The notes beneath the pieces were generated by a model, which was not told the origin of the DNA, ran no database searches, and worked only from the letters and a program-made list of their open reading frames with translations. 35,565 nucleotides of DNA, from NCBI GenBank assembly GCA_900540375.1, contig UQFS01000037.1, positions 1 to 35,565 on the forward strand, read 5' to 3'. Both the position numbers and the translations under genes were made by a program. Shown piece after piece: positions 1 to 6,670 of this stretch. How positions within the stretch are numbered: position 1 is the stretch's first letter; each line of letters begins with the position of its first letter. Source of the stretch: an uncultured Prevotella sp. GTDB lineage: Bacteria > Bacteroidota > Bacteroidia > Bacteroidales > Bacteroidaceae.

Positions 1-259
1 TTCCGACTTGAAGTTCCTCTTCCAACTGCTTGCAGAACAATGTTACCAACAAGCAATGGAAAGGGGTCTCGATGGACTTGTCAACAATGGTGAGCTTGCA
101 GTCCTTATGCTCTGAAAAGACGTTGCGGAAAAGCGCCCAGTGCTCTGGTGACTTAGAAATGATGCTGGGCAGAAACGACCGCGTGGTGGTGTCCTCTCTG
201 AAGAAGACATTGAAAGTCAGGATTGCTTTTTGAAGATTTGGAGCAGTATATGTAGTCAT
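1..259 (-). CDS. Hypothetical protein, 3' end cut by the window
   Basis: An open frame on the minus strand runs from the ATG at 257-259 to the left edge with no stop, giving 86 visible residues. It begins MTTYTAPNLQ and includes the stretches FFREDTTTRSFLP and FCKQLEEELQV. No signal peptide, membrane segment or known motif is visible, and I do not recognise the family. It follows the primase-like gene in the same direction after a gap that holds the divergent small membrane-protein gene. In elements of this type the next gene can be a mobilization protein, but nothing in these residues shows that. Confidence 0.55.
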   Translation of the reverse strand, partial: MTTYTAPNLQKAILTFNVFFREDTTTRSFLPSIISKSPEHWALFRNVFSEHKDCKLTIVDKSIETPFHCLLVTLFCKQLEEELQVG

Positions 260-330
260 AAAAATTGTGTTTGTGTTGTTGTGACAGATTGAATATTATT
301 GCATATTTATTGAAAGTAAATGGTCTAATA

Positions 331-362
331 CTTGCTTAATTCAAATATTATTCGTATATTTG
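331..362 (+). promoter_or_regulatory. Bacteroidetes-type promoter for the small membrane protein
   Basis: A perfect -7 box TATATTTG lies at 355-362. A TTG (332-334) lies 20 bases upstream as the -33 element. The start codon at 417 follows after a leader of roughly 50 bases. Confidence 0.55.
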
Positions 363-416
363 TATAAAAATAAGGAGATTACAAACATCATCATTCACCC
401 TCAAACAGAATTCATT

Positions 417-605
417 ATGTTCGCACTCATCTTCCTCTACGGCCTTATCATCTCTGTGATACTTGGTGCTGTCATTCTCGTGCTGAAGATTGTCGGTTTC
501 CTCCTGATGTCTATTGTCACGGCATTGGGCTTCTTCCTCCATTGGTTGGGTGGGAAGATATACCGGAGTATATTTCCTCGCAGGGAAAGGGTATGTCGGA
601 ATTAA
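417..605 (+). CDS. Small hydrophobic membrane protein, 62 aa
   Basis: The protein starts MFALIFLYG at the ATG at 417. An upstream TTG at 360 falls inside the promoter and is unlikely to be used. Residues 2-45 are almost entirely hydrophobic and read as one long or two closely spaced transmembrane helices. The tail is basic and Arg-rich (KIYRSIFPRRERVCRN). The gene is transcribed against all neighbouring element genes and is framed by its own promoter (331-362) and a strong hairpin terminator (634-666), which argues that it is a real autonomous unit. I do not recognise the family. A small membrane toxin, an exclusion-type protein or a membrane anchor are all possible, and none is supported by a motif. 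Confidence 0.5.
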   Translation: MFALIFLYGLIISVILGAVILVLKIVGFLLMSIVTALGFFLHWLGGKIYRSIFPRRERVCRN

Positions 606-633
606 TCTGTTCATGTTTTTGTCTTGAGATTGT

Positions 634-666
634 AGGAGGGACATTCCATCACGGAGTGTCCCTCCT
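634..666 (+). terminator. Hairpin terminator after the small membrane protein
   Basis: The arms AGGAGGGACATTCC (634-647) and GGAGTGTCCCTCCT (653-666) form a 14-bp stem with one G-T pair around a 5-base loop. A T/G-rich stretch follows on the plus strand. It lies 29 bases after the stop codon. Confidence 0.7.
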
Positions 667-699
667 GTTGTTGTTTAATCTATTGTCATCGTATGAAAT

Positions 700-1602
700 C
701 TACTGTTTCTTGGCTTCTGCTTTGAGGTAGAGCAGATAGTCGTTCAGGTCGTTGTGGTCCTCAAACATGAAGGAGAGATCAACAGTGCGAGGTGCATAGA
801 GACCGAGGATAGTCTCTGTCGCTTTCCGTCCAGCCTGATCGTTGTCGAGGTAGGTGAAGATGCGCTCTATATGTGTCATTTCCCTCAGTGCCTTTCCGAG
901 GTTGTTGACGGAATTGAGGATGATGTAGTGCGTCGAGCCATAGGCTGGCAGCCGCAGCTTGCCCATAACCTGCAGTACACGGAAGGAGAGGAAGTCGAAG
1001 AAGCCCTCGAAGACGTGACAGCAGGAAGTGTCAAGTTCTTTAACTTCCTCACCTTTGAGGATGGTGATGTCCTTGCGCCCCATGCACCCCTTAAAGTAAG
1101 GGTTGCGAAGCTCATAGCCGCCGGACCTGTTGGGGAAAGCAATCGTGAAATAACGCCGTCCGTATATCTCGTAGCTGATCTCCTTGCAATAGCATTTGGC
1201 CACTTCGGATGAAATGCCGCGACGACGGGCATAGTCGAGGAGCACCTGGCTCTCCAATGGCTTCCTGACGACGTTTTTCATTGTACACTTAGGCTCACGC
1301 GGCTGGGCTGGGCGAGAAAAGTACACGATGGTGGAAGGAGCCTTGTCCTGAAGGCGACGCAGCACCATGGACACGTCGTTGGTGTTATATAGTCTCTTGG
1401 CGAGCGAGATGATGCCGCCACCTGCACCCTCGCCAAAGTCGTACCACATGTTGATTTCCATGTTCACCTTGAACGAAGGCTTTGTTTCATTACGGAAAGG
1501 AGATACATACCAGAATTTACTGCCCTTCTGGGTGACAGGGCGATGCCCCAACCATGAGAGGAACTCCACGATGCTGAGACGGGTTGCTTGGTCGATATTC
1601 AT
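700..1602 (-). CDS. Primase-like Toprim protein of the mobile element
   Basis: This 300-residue protein resembles DnaG-type primases of Bacteroidetes mobile elements. The N-terminus keeps the shape of the CHC2 fold (SPFRNETKPSF, then WYDFGEGAGGGIISL). The expected zinc ligands are replaced, however: CPFH reads SPFR and FGCG reads FGEG, so zinc binding is unlikely. The C-terminal half carries Toprim-like segments, CHVFEGFFDFLSF (the acidic residue after the first beta strand) and FTYLDNDQAGRKA (the DxD-like motif). It probably primes replication of the excised or transferred element. The start is the ATG at 1600-1602. It follows the RepA-like ATPase by 49 bases in the same direction, forming a replication module with it. 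Confidence 0.75.
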   Translation of the reverse strand: MNIDQATRLSIVEFLSWLGHRPVTQKGSKFWYVSPFRNETKPSFKVNMEINMWYDFGEGAGGGIISLAKRLYNTNDVSMVLRRLQDKAPSTIVYFSRPAQPREPKCTMKNVVRKPLESQVLLDYARRRGISSEVAKCYCKEISYEIYGRRYFTIAFPNRSGGYELRNPYFKGCMGRKDITILKGEEVKELDTSCCHVFEGFFDFLSFRVLQVMGKLRLPAYGSTHYIILNSVNNLGKALREMTHIERIFTYLDNDQAGRKATETILGLYAPRTVDLSFMFEDHNDLNDYLLYLKAEAKKQ

Positions 1603-1651
1603 AAACGTATTGTTATTGGTTTACATTGATTTATTCTTATATACCCGCGGA

Positions 1652-2740
1652 CTAAACCAAACCACCTTCTTCCTTGATGTGGAAGTCTGGGTTGTAGCTG
1701 TAGTCACGGTCGGTCTTAACAATTGCCCCGCAGTATTGCAGGAACTTGATGATGTTGATAATTGTGTTCCGTCCACGCTGGTAGCCGATACTTTCATAAC
1801 CCTTTCTAACTGCCTCTACGAGTTGCGCGTATGACATCTGACGAGCCTCCTTGAACGCGGTCTCCAATGCCTCGCGGTGCTGCTCCTCGGAGAGTTGCTT
1901 GTAGGACAAGTATTTGGAAGCCGACTTCTGCGCCTGGTAGTTTTCAACGAGGTGGGGCAGCGAGTCGTCGCCTATCTCGAAGGCAAACGGCGTAAACTCC
2001 TGGTCCCGGATGTGCATGGCCTTCACCTCACTCATCTTCTCATTGTCTATCTTCTTAGTGATTTGCAGAATGGTCTCGGCCTTGTTGTTCAGCTCCGTGC
2101 CGATATGCCCTCTTGTGTTGTCGTCGGCCTTGTTCAGGTGGAGGACAGTATGGATGTGCAGGTTGTAAAAGCTTGACCACCTCATCAGGTCGTTGATGAC
2201 ATCCAGCGACTCACTAGGACTGTTGATATCGCGTAGCAGGTCACGGATGCCGTCTATCACGACCAGTCCGTAGTCACTCCGCTTGGCAAGGGTACAGTCT
2301 ATGATAGTCCTGCGCTGTACGGGGGAAAACTCCCTCAGTACAAGGAAGTCGATGTCCTCACACTCGCTGTCTACAGGCAGGCCGGCCAACCGCAGGATGC
2401 GTTGCAGCACTTTGTGGCAATGCGGACGGCTCTGCTCCGTGTCAACATACAGTATGCGCTTCTTTTCGGCAGGAAGGCAGGTGGTGTAGCAGAGCACTTC
2501 CTTACCCGACAGGGCAGAGGCGACAATGGCGGATACATTGAAGGTCTTCTTGCTCTTGGGCTTTCCCGTAGAGGCACTGAAGTTTCCGACAGTGGCAATG
2601 GTCGTGCCTTTCACTTTTACGATCTGGGGCGGGAATGGATATTTCTCGGTCACGTTCAGTCTGACGTATTGAAGAATCTCTTGGATGTTGTCTGAGGTGA
2701 TATTCTCAACCACATTGAAGAATTCCGGCTTCATATCCAT
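1652..2740 (-). CDS. RepA-like AAA ATPase / replicative helicase of the element
   Basis: A 362-residue RecA-fold ATPase of the RepA/AAA_25 type. The N-terminal region is followed by a divergent Walker A (STGKPKSKKTF), a strand-Asp motif (RILYVDTEQS), a Walker B-like segment (YGLVVIDGIRDLL), and a sensor-like segment (HTVLHLNKADDNTRGHIGTELNNKAE). The C-terminal part looks like a winged helix for DNA binding. Such proteins unwind or load at element origins. The ATG at 2740 begins 3 bases after the stop of the helix-turn-helix gene. A second ATG at 2734 has better spacing from the GAGG motif and could be the true start. A TTG at 2746 is less likely. Confidence 0.75.
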   Translation of the reverse strand: MDMKPEFFNVVENITSDNIQEILQYVRLNVTEKYPFPPQIVKVKGTTIATVGNFSASTGKPKSKKTFNVSAIVASALSGKEVLCYTTCLPAEKKRILYVDTEQSRPHCHKVLQRILRLAGLPVDSECEDIDFLVLREFSPVQRRTIIDCTLAKRSDYGLVVIDGIRDLLRDINSPSESLDVINDLMRWSSFYNLHIHTVLHLNKADDNTRGHIGTELNNKAETILQITKKIDNEKMSEVKAMHIRDQEFTPFAFEIGDDSLPHLVENYQAQKSASKYLSYKQLSEEQHREALETAFKEARQMSYAQLVEAVRKGYESIGYQRGRNTIINIIKFLQYCGAIVKTDRDYSYNPDFHIKEEGGLV

Positions 2741-2742
2741 CC

Positions 2743-3165
2743 TCAACTCGACTTGCGGTTCAACATATAGGCGTTAGCCGCTATTTCTGCCTGTCTCTCG
2801 ATTTCCTCGGTGGATGAGACGCGAGCCGAGCGGACCCAGTCGTTCAGTTCCTCACGTGCGAAAAAGACATTCTTCCCGTTTGGCTTGTATGAGGGAACCT
2901 CGCGCTTCTCCGCCATCTTGTACATTCGGCTCTTCGAAAAACCAAGATAGCTGGCAGCCTCTTCCACGCAAAGGAATTCCTTTGACGTGTAGAGCAGTTT
3001 CTCAAGGTGCTGGTAGCTTTCGATGAGTTTCTCAAGACCGTCGAACTTCACTAAGAACTGCTCGAACCGGTCTATCTTCTTCAGCATCGTGCCGACTTTC
3101 TCACTTTCGAACATTGCCTGGGCTTCCGCCAGAACTTGCATAGTAGAGAGGACTTGTTTGTTCAT
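2743..3165 (-). CDS. Helix-turn-helix (excisionase-type) DNA-binding protein
   Basis: A 140-residue protein with an N-terminal helical, coiled-coil-like region (about 1-62). This is followed by a MerR/excisionase-like helix-turn-helix (FLCVEEAASYLGFSKSRMYKM, then a wing ending in KNVFFAREELNDWV). The domain is typical of Xis-like or accessory regulators in Bacteroidetes mobile elements. It has its own promoter (3213-3243) and a terminator upstream, so it starts a new operon with the ATPase and primase genes. It could regulate excision or act in replication. The sequence alone does not decide between these. Confidence 0.75.
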   Translation of the reverse strand: MNKQVLSTMQVLAEAQAMFESEKVGTMLKKIDRFEQFLVKFDGLEKLIESYQHLEKLLYTSKEFLCVEEAASYLGFSKSRMYKMAEKREVPSYKPNGKNVFFAREELNDWVRSARVSSTEEIERQAEIAANAYMLNRKSS

Positions 3166-3212
3166 CTTCTTTCTTTGCTTAATTTTTGGTGTGATTAATA
3201 TTTTATCGATTG

Positions 3213-3243
3213 CAAAGATAGAAGCAGAGAATGATAAATTAAA
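3213..3243 (-). promoter_or_regulatory. Promoter for the HTH-RepA-primase operon
   Basis: On the minus strand a perfect -7 box TATCTTTG (plus positions 3213-3220) lies 19 bases downstream of TTTA (3240-3243), close to the TTTG -33 consensus. Confidence 0.6.
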
Positions 3244-3250
3244 GAAAAAG

Positions 3251-3288
3251 GGTTAGTATCAACTTCATTATGAATGTTAATACTAACC
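3251..3288 (-). terminator. Intrinsic terminator, possibly bidirectional
   Basis: The arms at 3251-3263 (GGTTAGTATCAAC) and 3276-3288 (GTTAATACTAACC) form a 13-bp stem with one mismatch. On the minus strand it is followed by CTTTTTCTTTAATTT, which suits ending transcription of the 3313-4131 gene. On the plus strand CTTTTATT follows. It insulates the HTH operon. Confidence 0.7.
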
Positions 3289-3312
3289 TTTTATTGTCAG
3301 ATGTTAACTTTT

Positions 3313-4131
3313 TTAGTTAAACAGATAGTATTTCTTGATTCGTTTCACGATGCCCTCCATGACATTTTGAAAAGGTGCTTTTTCTTTGTCGCATGTTACG
3401 GAATACAGTGCCGGGGAGATGTCCTTGGCCGTCAACAAAGTGATGCCATCGCGTTTGTAGAACATCCTGGTGTCCTCGATGACCTTCTGCCAATTACGGC
3501 AGATGTAGTTCTCCCGCCTCAGTAGATGGAAGAAATAGGAGAGCCGCCTTGTGTTCTGGACGACCAACGGCTGCTGAAGAGTACCATCAAACAGCTGAGC
3601 CAAAGTACAAGGATTGACAGGCCTCATGAATACCTTTGCGGCGTTGAACCCCTCGGCAATGATGACAAAGGCATCATTCGACAGATGGTATTCAAAAGGG
3701 TTGCTTACGGTTAGTGCGGTTACATCATTTCTGTCATCCATGGAAGGCTGGCCAAAGAATGGCCGTTTGTAGGCTTCGGTTTCATGAGCTTCGGTTTTCA
3801 GCTCAGTCCAGAGGTTGTCGTAGTCGTCGAGAGAATTACTGGTGGACAAATACTTGCCGACAAGGTCCCTTCGCCTTTTCAGAAGGAAGCTGATGGAGTT
3901 CAAGTTCCTCGCATGCTCGTTCTTGCAGGTAGCGTCAGTTGCATCAAGATGCTTGTGACTGGAGAGGAATTGTTCGACGAAGAGGTCATAACTATGGTTC
4001 TTGACAATGACCTCATAATAATAATGATGGTGTAAGTGTTCCAGGAATCGCATCAACCCGTCCTTACCGCAATAAGGACGGGCATTGCATTCTGGAGGTG
4101 TTCCGAAGAAGACTTCTCTTTTCATCTTCAT
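3313..4131 (-). CDS. Hypothetical protein of the element, 272 aa
   Basis: An unrecognised soluble protein. The ATG at 4131 (MKMKREVFFGTPPE) is preceded by AAAGGAT at usable spacing. An upstream in-frame ATG at 4176 has no ribosome binding site. The protein has a His/Tyr-rich segment (LEHLHHHYYYEV, near residue 30), several Cys residues, and a C-terminus rich in Arg, Lys and Tyr. No signal peptide or membrane helix is seen. It lies about 60 bases downstream of the 350-residue gene in the same direction and ends at the terminator 3251-3288. It is probably an accessory protein of the element, possibly regulatory. Function unknown. Confidence 0.65.
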   Translation of the reverse strand: MKMKREVFFGTPPECNARPYCGKDGLMRFLEHLHHHYYYEVIVKNHSYDLFVEQFLSSHKHLDATDATCKNEHARNLNSISFLLKRRRDLVGKYLSTSNSLDDYDNLWTELKTEAHETEAYKRPFFGQPSMDDRNDVTALTVSNPFEYHLSNDAFVIIAEGFNAAKVFMRPVNPCTLAQLFDGTLQQPLVVQNTRRLSYFFHLLRRENYICRNWQKVIEDTRMFYKRDGITLLTAKDISPALYSVTCDKEKAPFQNVMEGIVKRIKKYYLFN

Positions 4132-4191
4132 TATCCTTTTATAAAAAATTAAACATACCCCACAGCTGTGTGCCATGGGGGAGGAATATCG

Positions 4192-5244
4192 TCAATCTGA
4201 TTCAGATAATTCCTTGAATGTTTTAGCAATGTCCAACAGTTTTTTGTCAAGTATGGTTCCGTCTCTGATGATTTTGCTGGTCTGTGACCTCAGAGTCCAA
4301 ACATTAGGTTTCTTTCCATTCACGGAAAAGCACTCACTGGTTGTCAACCACAGTTTGTCGTTGGGCTTTTTGAATGCATGGTAAACCAAGTAGCCCAAAA
4401 GACATTGCATGGCAATCCACTGTATAGGCTTGCGTCTTGTGTTACATGCAAAGATACGACAAAATTGCTGAAAAGAAGTAGTTTTGCTTATATATTCTCC
4501 GTTTTTCAGTGCAAAATATAAGTATTCCTTGCTTTTTTGAGTAGTTTTGCAAGAATAATACAAATATCGGTTCTCAGGTTCCAACAGGGGGTTGAAGTCA
4601 ACGTCCGGGTAAAGGCGGATGACGTTGTTGATTTTTTCCATCCTCTCACGTGGAATATAGGCATGACGGATATCTTTGCCCGAACTCGACCATTGCTGCT
4701 CAAAGAGCACCCATTTCTTACGAGGAGACAAGTGCATGAGCGTGCCGACGGCGTAGGCGATTGCCTTCAGCTCGGTAAGGCTGGTCTTGTGCGTGGGCTG
4801 ATACCTATTGGTTAGCAGCTTTGCGTCAACCGCCCTTTGGAGAAAGGCAGCGGCTTTCTCATTGGCCAACCCGTCTGCAAGGAACAAGTACAGCCCTTTC
4901 TCCTTGCGCTTCCGGTTGCTGATGAAGCGGCGGAGCGTAGGGAGCAGGACAACTGCCTTGGAGATGGAAGAGGAAACATTGGTGGACATCACACTACGGT
5001 GACGCTCCTGGTATTGTTGCAACTCAGGATAATCATACATCAGCTCTACCAGTTGGCCTACTATAGCGGAATCATCCACCTTTATATAGGCATAGACCTC
5101 GGCAGTCCACTCGCCGAGGTTGGCAAGCTCATCATCCAGCATGGGATAGTAAGAGCCTGGCCTGAGCGCAGAGCAGCAGGCCAGCTCTTTCATCACCTTG
5201 TTGATGCACGCAATGTCATAGACTACTTTCTGCCGTGGCTTCAT
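4192..5244 (-). CDS. Hypothetical protein of the element, 350 aa, coupled to the integrase
   Basis: A 350-residue protein of unknown family. Its ATG (5242-5244) lies inside the last codons of the integrase gene, a 29-base overlap in another frame that suggests translational coupling and a linked role. It is rich in Leu, Lys and Tyr and has segments such as LLPTLRRFISNRKRKEKGLYLFLADGL (shown only to about residue 128) and a basic C-terminal half. No catalytic motif or membrane segment is evident. A role in integration, excision or its regulation is inferred only from position. Confidence 0.65.
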   Translation of the reverse strand: MKPRQKVVYDIACINKVMKELACCSALRPGSYYPMLDDELANLGEWTAEVYAYIKVDDSAIVGQLVELMYDYPELQQYQERHRSVMSTNVSSSISKAVVLLPTLRRFISNRKRKEKGLYLFLADGLANEKAAAFLQRAVDAKLLTNRYQPTHKTSLTELKAIAYAVGTLMHLSPRKKWVLFEQQWSSSGKDIRHAYIPRERMEKINNVIRLYPDVDFNPLLEPENRYLYYSCKTTQKSKEYLYFALKNGEYISKTTSFQQFCRIFACNTRRKPIQWIAMQCLLGYLVYHAFKKPNDKLWLTTSECFSVNGKKPNVWTLRSQTSKIIRDGTILDKKLLDIAKTFKELSESD

Positions 5245-6427
5245 CGTCTTTCAGTTTTGGGATAAGGTCAATGGCATTCTGTTTCTTCTTGTCTATCACC
5301 TTGGCATAAATCTCCGTAGTGGAGAGATATCGGTGACCAAGAAGCTTTGAGACGGTGTAGATGTCTGCACCCAGCGTGAGCATCATCACGGCAAACGTAT
5401 GACGTCCGGAATGGAAGGTCACATCCTTGTGGATGCCAGCAGCAATGCACCAGCGTTTCAGCTCCAGCAGTGTCTGCGAAGAGTAGGAAAAGCCTGAGAA
5501 GACCTTTTCATCCTCGTCACCGGGATTTCCGAGAAGGTCATACGCCTGGGCATTGATGTCAAGGTATTCCTGGCAACCTGTCTTCTTCTGCTTGAAGATA
5601 ATGCGATGGTAGTTCTCGAATTTGTGGATTTCTCCCCATGTCAACTTCTCAATATCGCTCTTACGTAGACCAGTAAGGCACGAAAAGAGAAAGGCTGCAC
5701 GCATCCATTCATACTTGCAAGGAGTACGTGTCAGAGCCTTCAGTTCGTCCATTGTGAGGTACACACGCTCCACATCCTCTGCCTTGAAGCCTTGAACGCC
5801 TCTCAGTGGATTGATGGGTATGATTCGCTCCTCGTAAGCCTGGTTGATGCAAGCTCGCAGTTTATTGAAGTAGGATACCTTCGAGTTCTGTGACAAGCCA
5901 CGGAAGAGGCCGTTGTCCTTGTTGCGCGTTCGCTTGTAGGTCTCTCGTTCCACAACGTCAAGGTAATCCTTAAAACCCTCAATCCATTCCTTGTCGATTT
6001 CCTTGAACGTCGTCGCCTCGTCACAATAGTGCTCCAGGTATTTGAGGCAGCTGTGCCAGTTGCCCCAGTTACCTTTCGACTCCGTGGCATTGAACCTATC
6101 CTGGCACATCTGACGGAAGTAACCGAGGAAGGGTGTGCTCTCGGCGAACTGTCTCGTGAAGGAATACTCGCCGTTTTGGAGCTCTATCTGTCTCTTTCCC
6201 TTGATGGCTTGAGCCGTGGCCAGCGTCTGCATGTTGAGTTCCTTGTCCTTCTTCGTCTTCTCGGGCACAAGGTACAACTTCAGGTACTCTTTCTTTCGCC
6301 TGCCATTGCGATAGACATCCAAGTACAGGCTGATGTTGCCATTGGCAAGCACTTTCTCGCGTAAGCGGACAGGTTCCTTGTTGATGCCACTGGCAGTCTT
6401 GGTCTTAGTGGTTCTTTTTGTTGCCAT
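5216..6427 (-). CDS. Tyrosine recombinase / integrase of the element
   Basis: A 403-residue phage-type integrase that cuts and rejoins the element ends. It has an N-terminal arm-binding domain (about 18-90, with YLDVYRNGRRKKEYL), a SAM-like core-binding domain (about 95-205) and a catalytic domain (about 222-395). The catalytic set appears complete: R255 (TGLRKSD), a Lys in FKQKKTG (280-282), H339 and R342 (FHSGRH), H365 (KLLGH) and nucleophile Y374 (TTEIYAKV). The ATG at 6427 is the only sensible start. The gene is at the element border and reads away from mnmE. Its start is preceded by clustered GGGACAAA/TTTGTCCC motifs. Confidence 0.95.
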   Translation of the reverse strand: MATKRTTKTKTASGINKEPVRLREKVLANGNISLYLDVYRNGRRKKEYLKLYLVPEKTKKDKELNMQTLATAQAIKGKRQIELQNGEYSFTRQFAESTPFLGYFRQMCQDRFNATESKGNWGNWHSCLKYLEHYCDEATTFKEIDKEWIEGFKDYLDVVERETYKRTRNKDNGLFRGLSQNSKVSYFNKLRACINQAYEERIIPINPLRGVQGFKAEDVERVYLTMDELKALTRTPCKYEWMRAAFLFSCLTGLRKSDIEKLTWGEIHKFENYHRIIFKQKKTGCQEYLDINAQAYDLLGNPGDEDEKVFSGFSYSSQTLLELKRWCIAAGIHKDVTFHSGRHTFAVMMLTLGADIYTVSKLLGHRYLSTTEIYAKVIDKKKQNAIDLIPKLKDDEATAESSL

Positions 6428-6486
6428 AATCAGTCTTCTTTATTTGATGAGTTACACAAATGTTATCAAAGCTTAAATCGGGTTGA

Positions 6487-6540
6487 TTTTTTGTCCCTCG
6501 CCCCAATTTTGTCCCACGGGGGACAAACTGGGGACAAAAA
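6487..6540. repeat. Four copies of a TTTTGTCCC / GGGGACAAA motif (arm-site candidate)
   Basis: Two copies read TTTTGTCCC (6489-6497 and 6507-6515) and two are inverted as GGGGACAAA (6519-6527 and 6530-6538). The inner pair extends into a near-perfect inverted repeat, CCCCAATTTTGTCCC facing GGGACAAACTGGGG. The cluster lies 60-113 bases upstream of the integrase start, between it and mnmE. This is where arm-type integrase sites or an autoregulatory operator are expected. Confidence 0.6.
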
Positions 6541-6670
6541 TAGGGATTTCTTTTTGATAACAAGAGATAAAACGAAAAAATAAAGCTAACCGTTATAGAT
6601 TTTTAAGAACCTATTAATCAATGATTTATGGCATTATTTTATCTTTTCCTTGTATTTTCTTAGCATTCAA

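Larger units (their letters stand above)
1..6670. mobile_element. Right end of an integrative/mobilizable element, left end outside the window
   Basis: A run of minus-strand genes has the layout of Bacteroidetes integrative elements: tyrosine integrase at the border, two unknown proteins, a helix-turn-helix protein, a RepA-like ATPase, a Toprim primase-like protein, and a further gene cut by the window edge. The integrase sits about 245 bases from the 3' end of the core gene mnmE and is transcribed away from it. That gap holds a cluster of repeated motifs suited to arm-type recombinase sites. Mobilization or conjugation genes are not visible and would have to lie left of the window. The right boundary is inferred to be at or just inside the mnmE 3' end. 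The left boundary is unknown. Confidence 0.75.

Noticed and set aside
348..644. 98-codon open frame on the minus strand
   Set aside because: It overlaps the promoter-bearing small membrane-protein gene and has low-complexity acidic content, with no ribosome binding site.
4154..4180. Hairpin-like CCCCACAGCTGTG..GGGG before the 272-residue gene
   Set aside because: The stems are short and overlapping, with no T-run, so it cannot be called a terminator.
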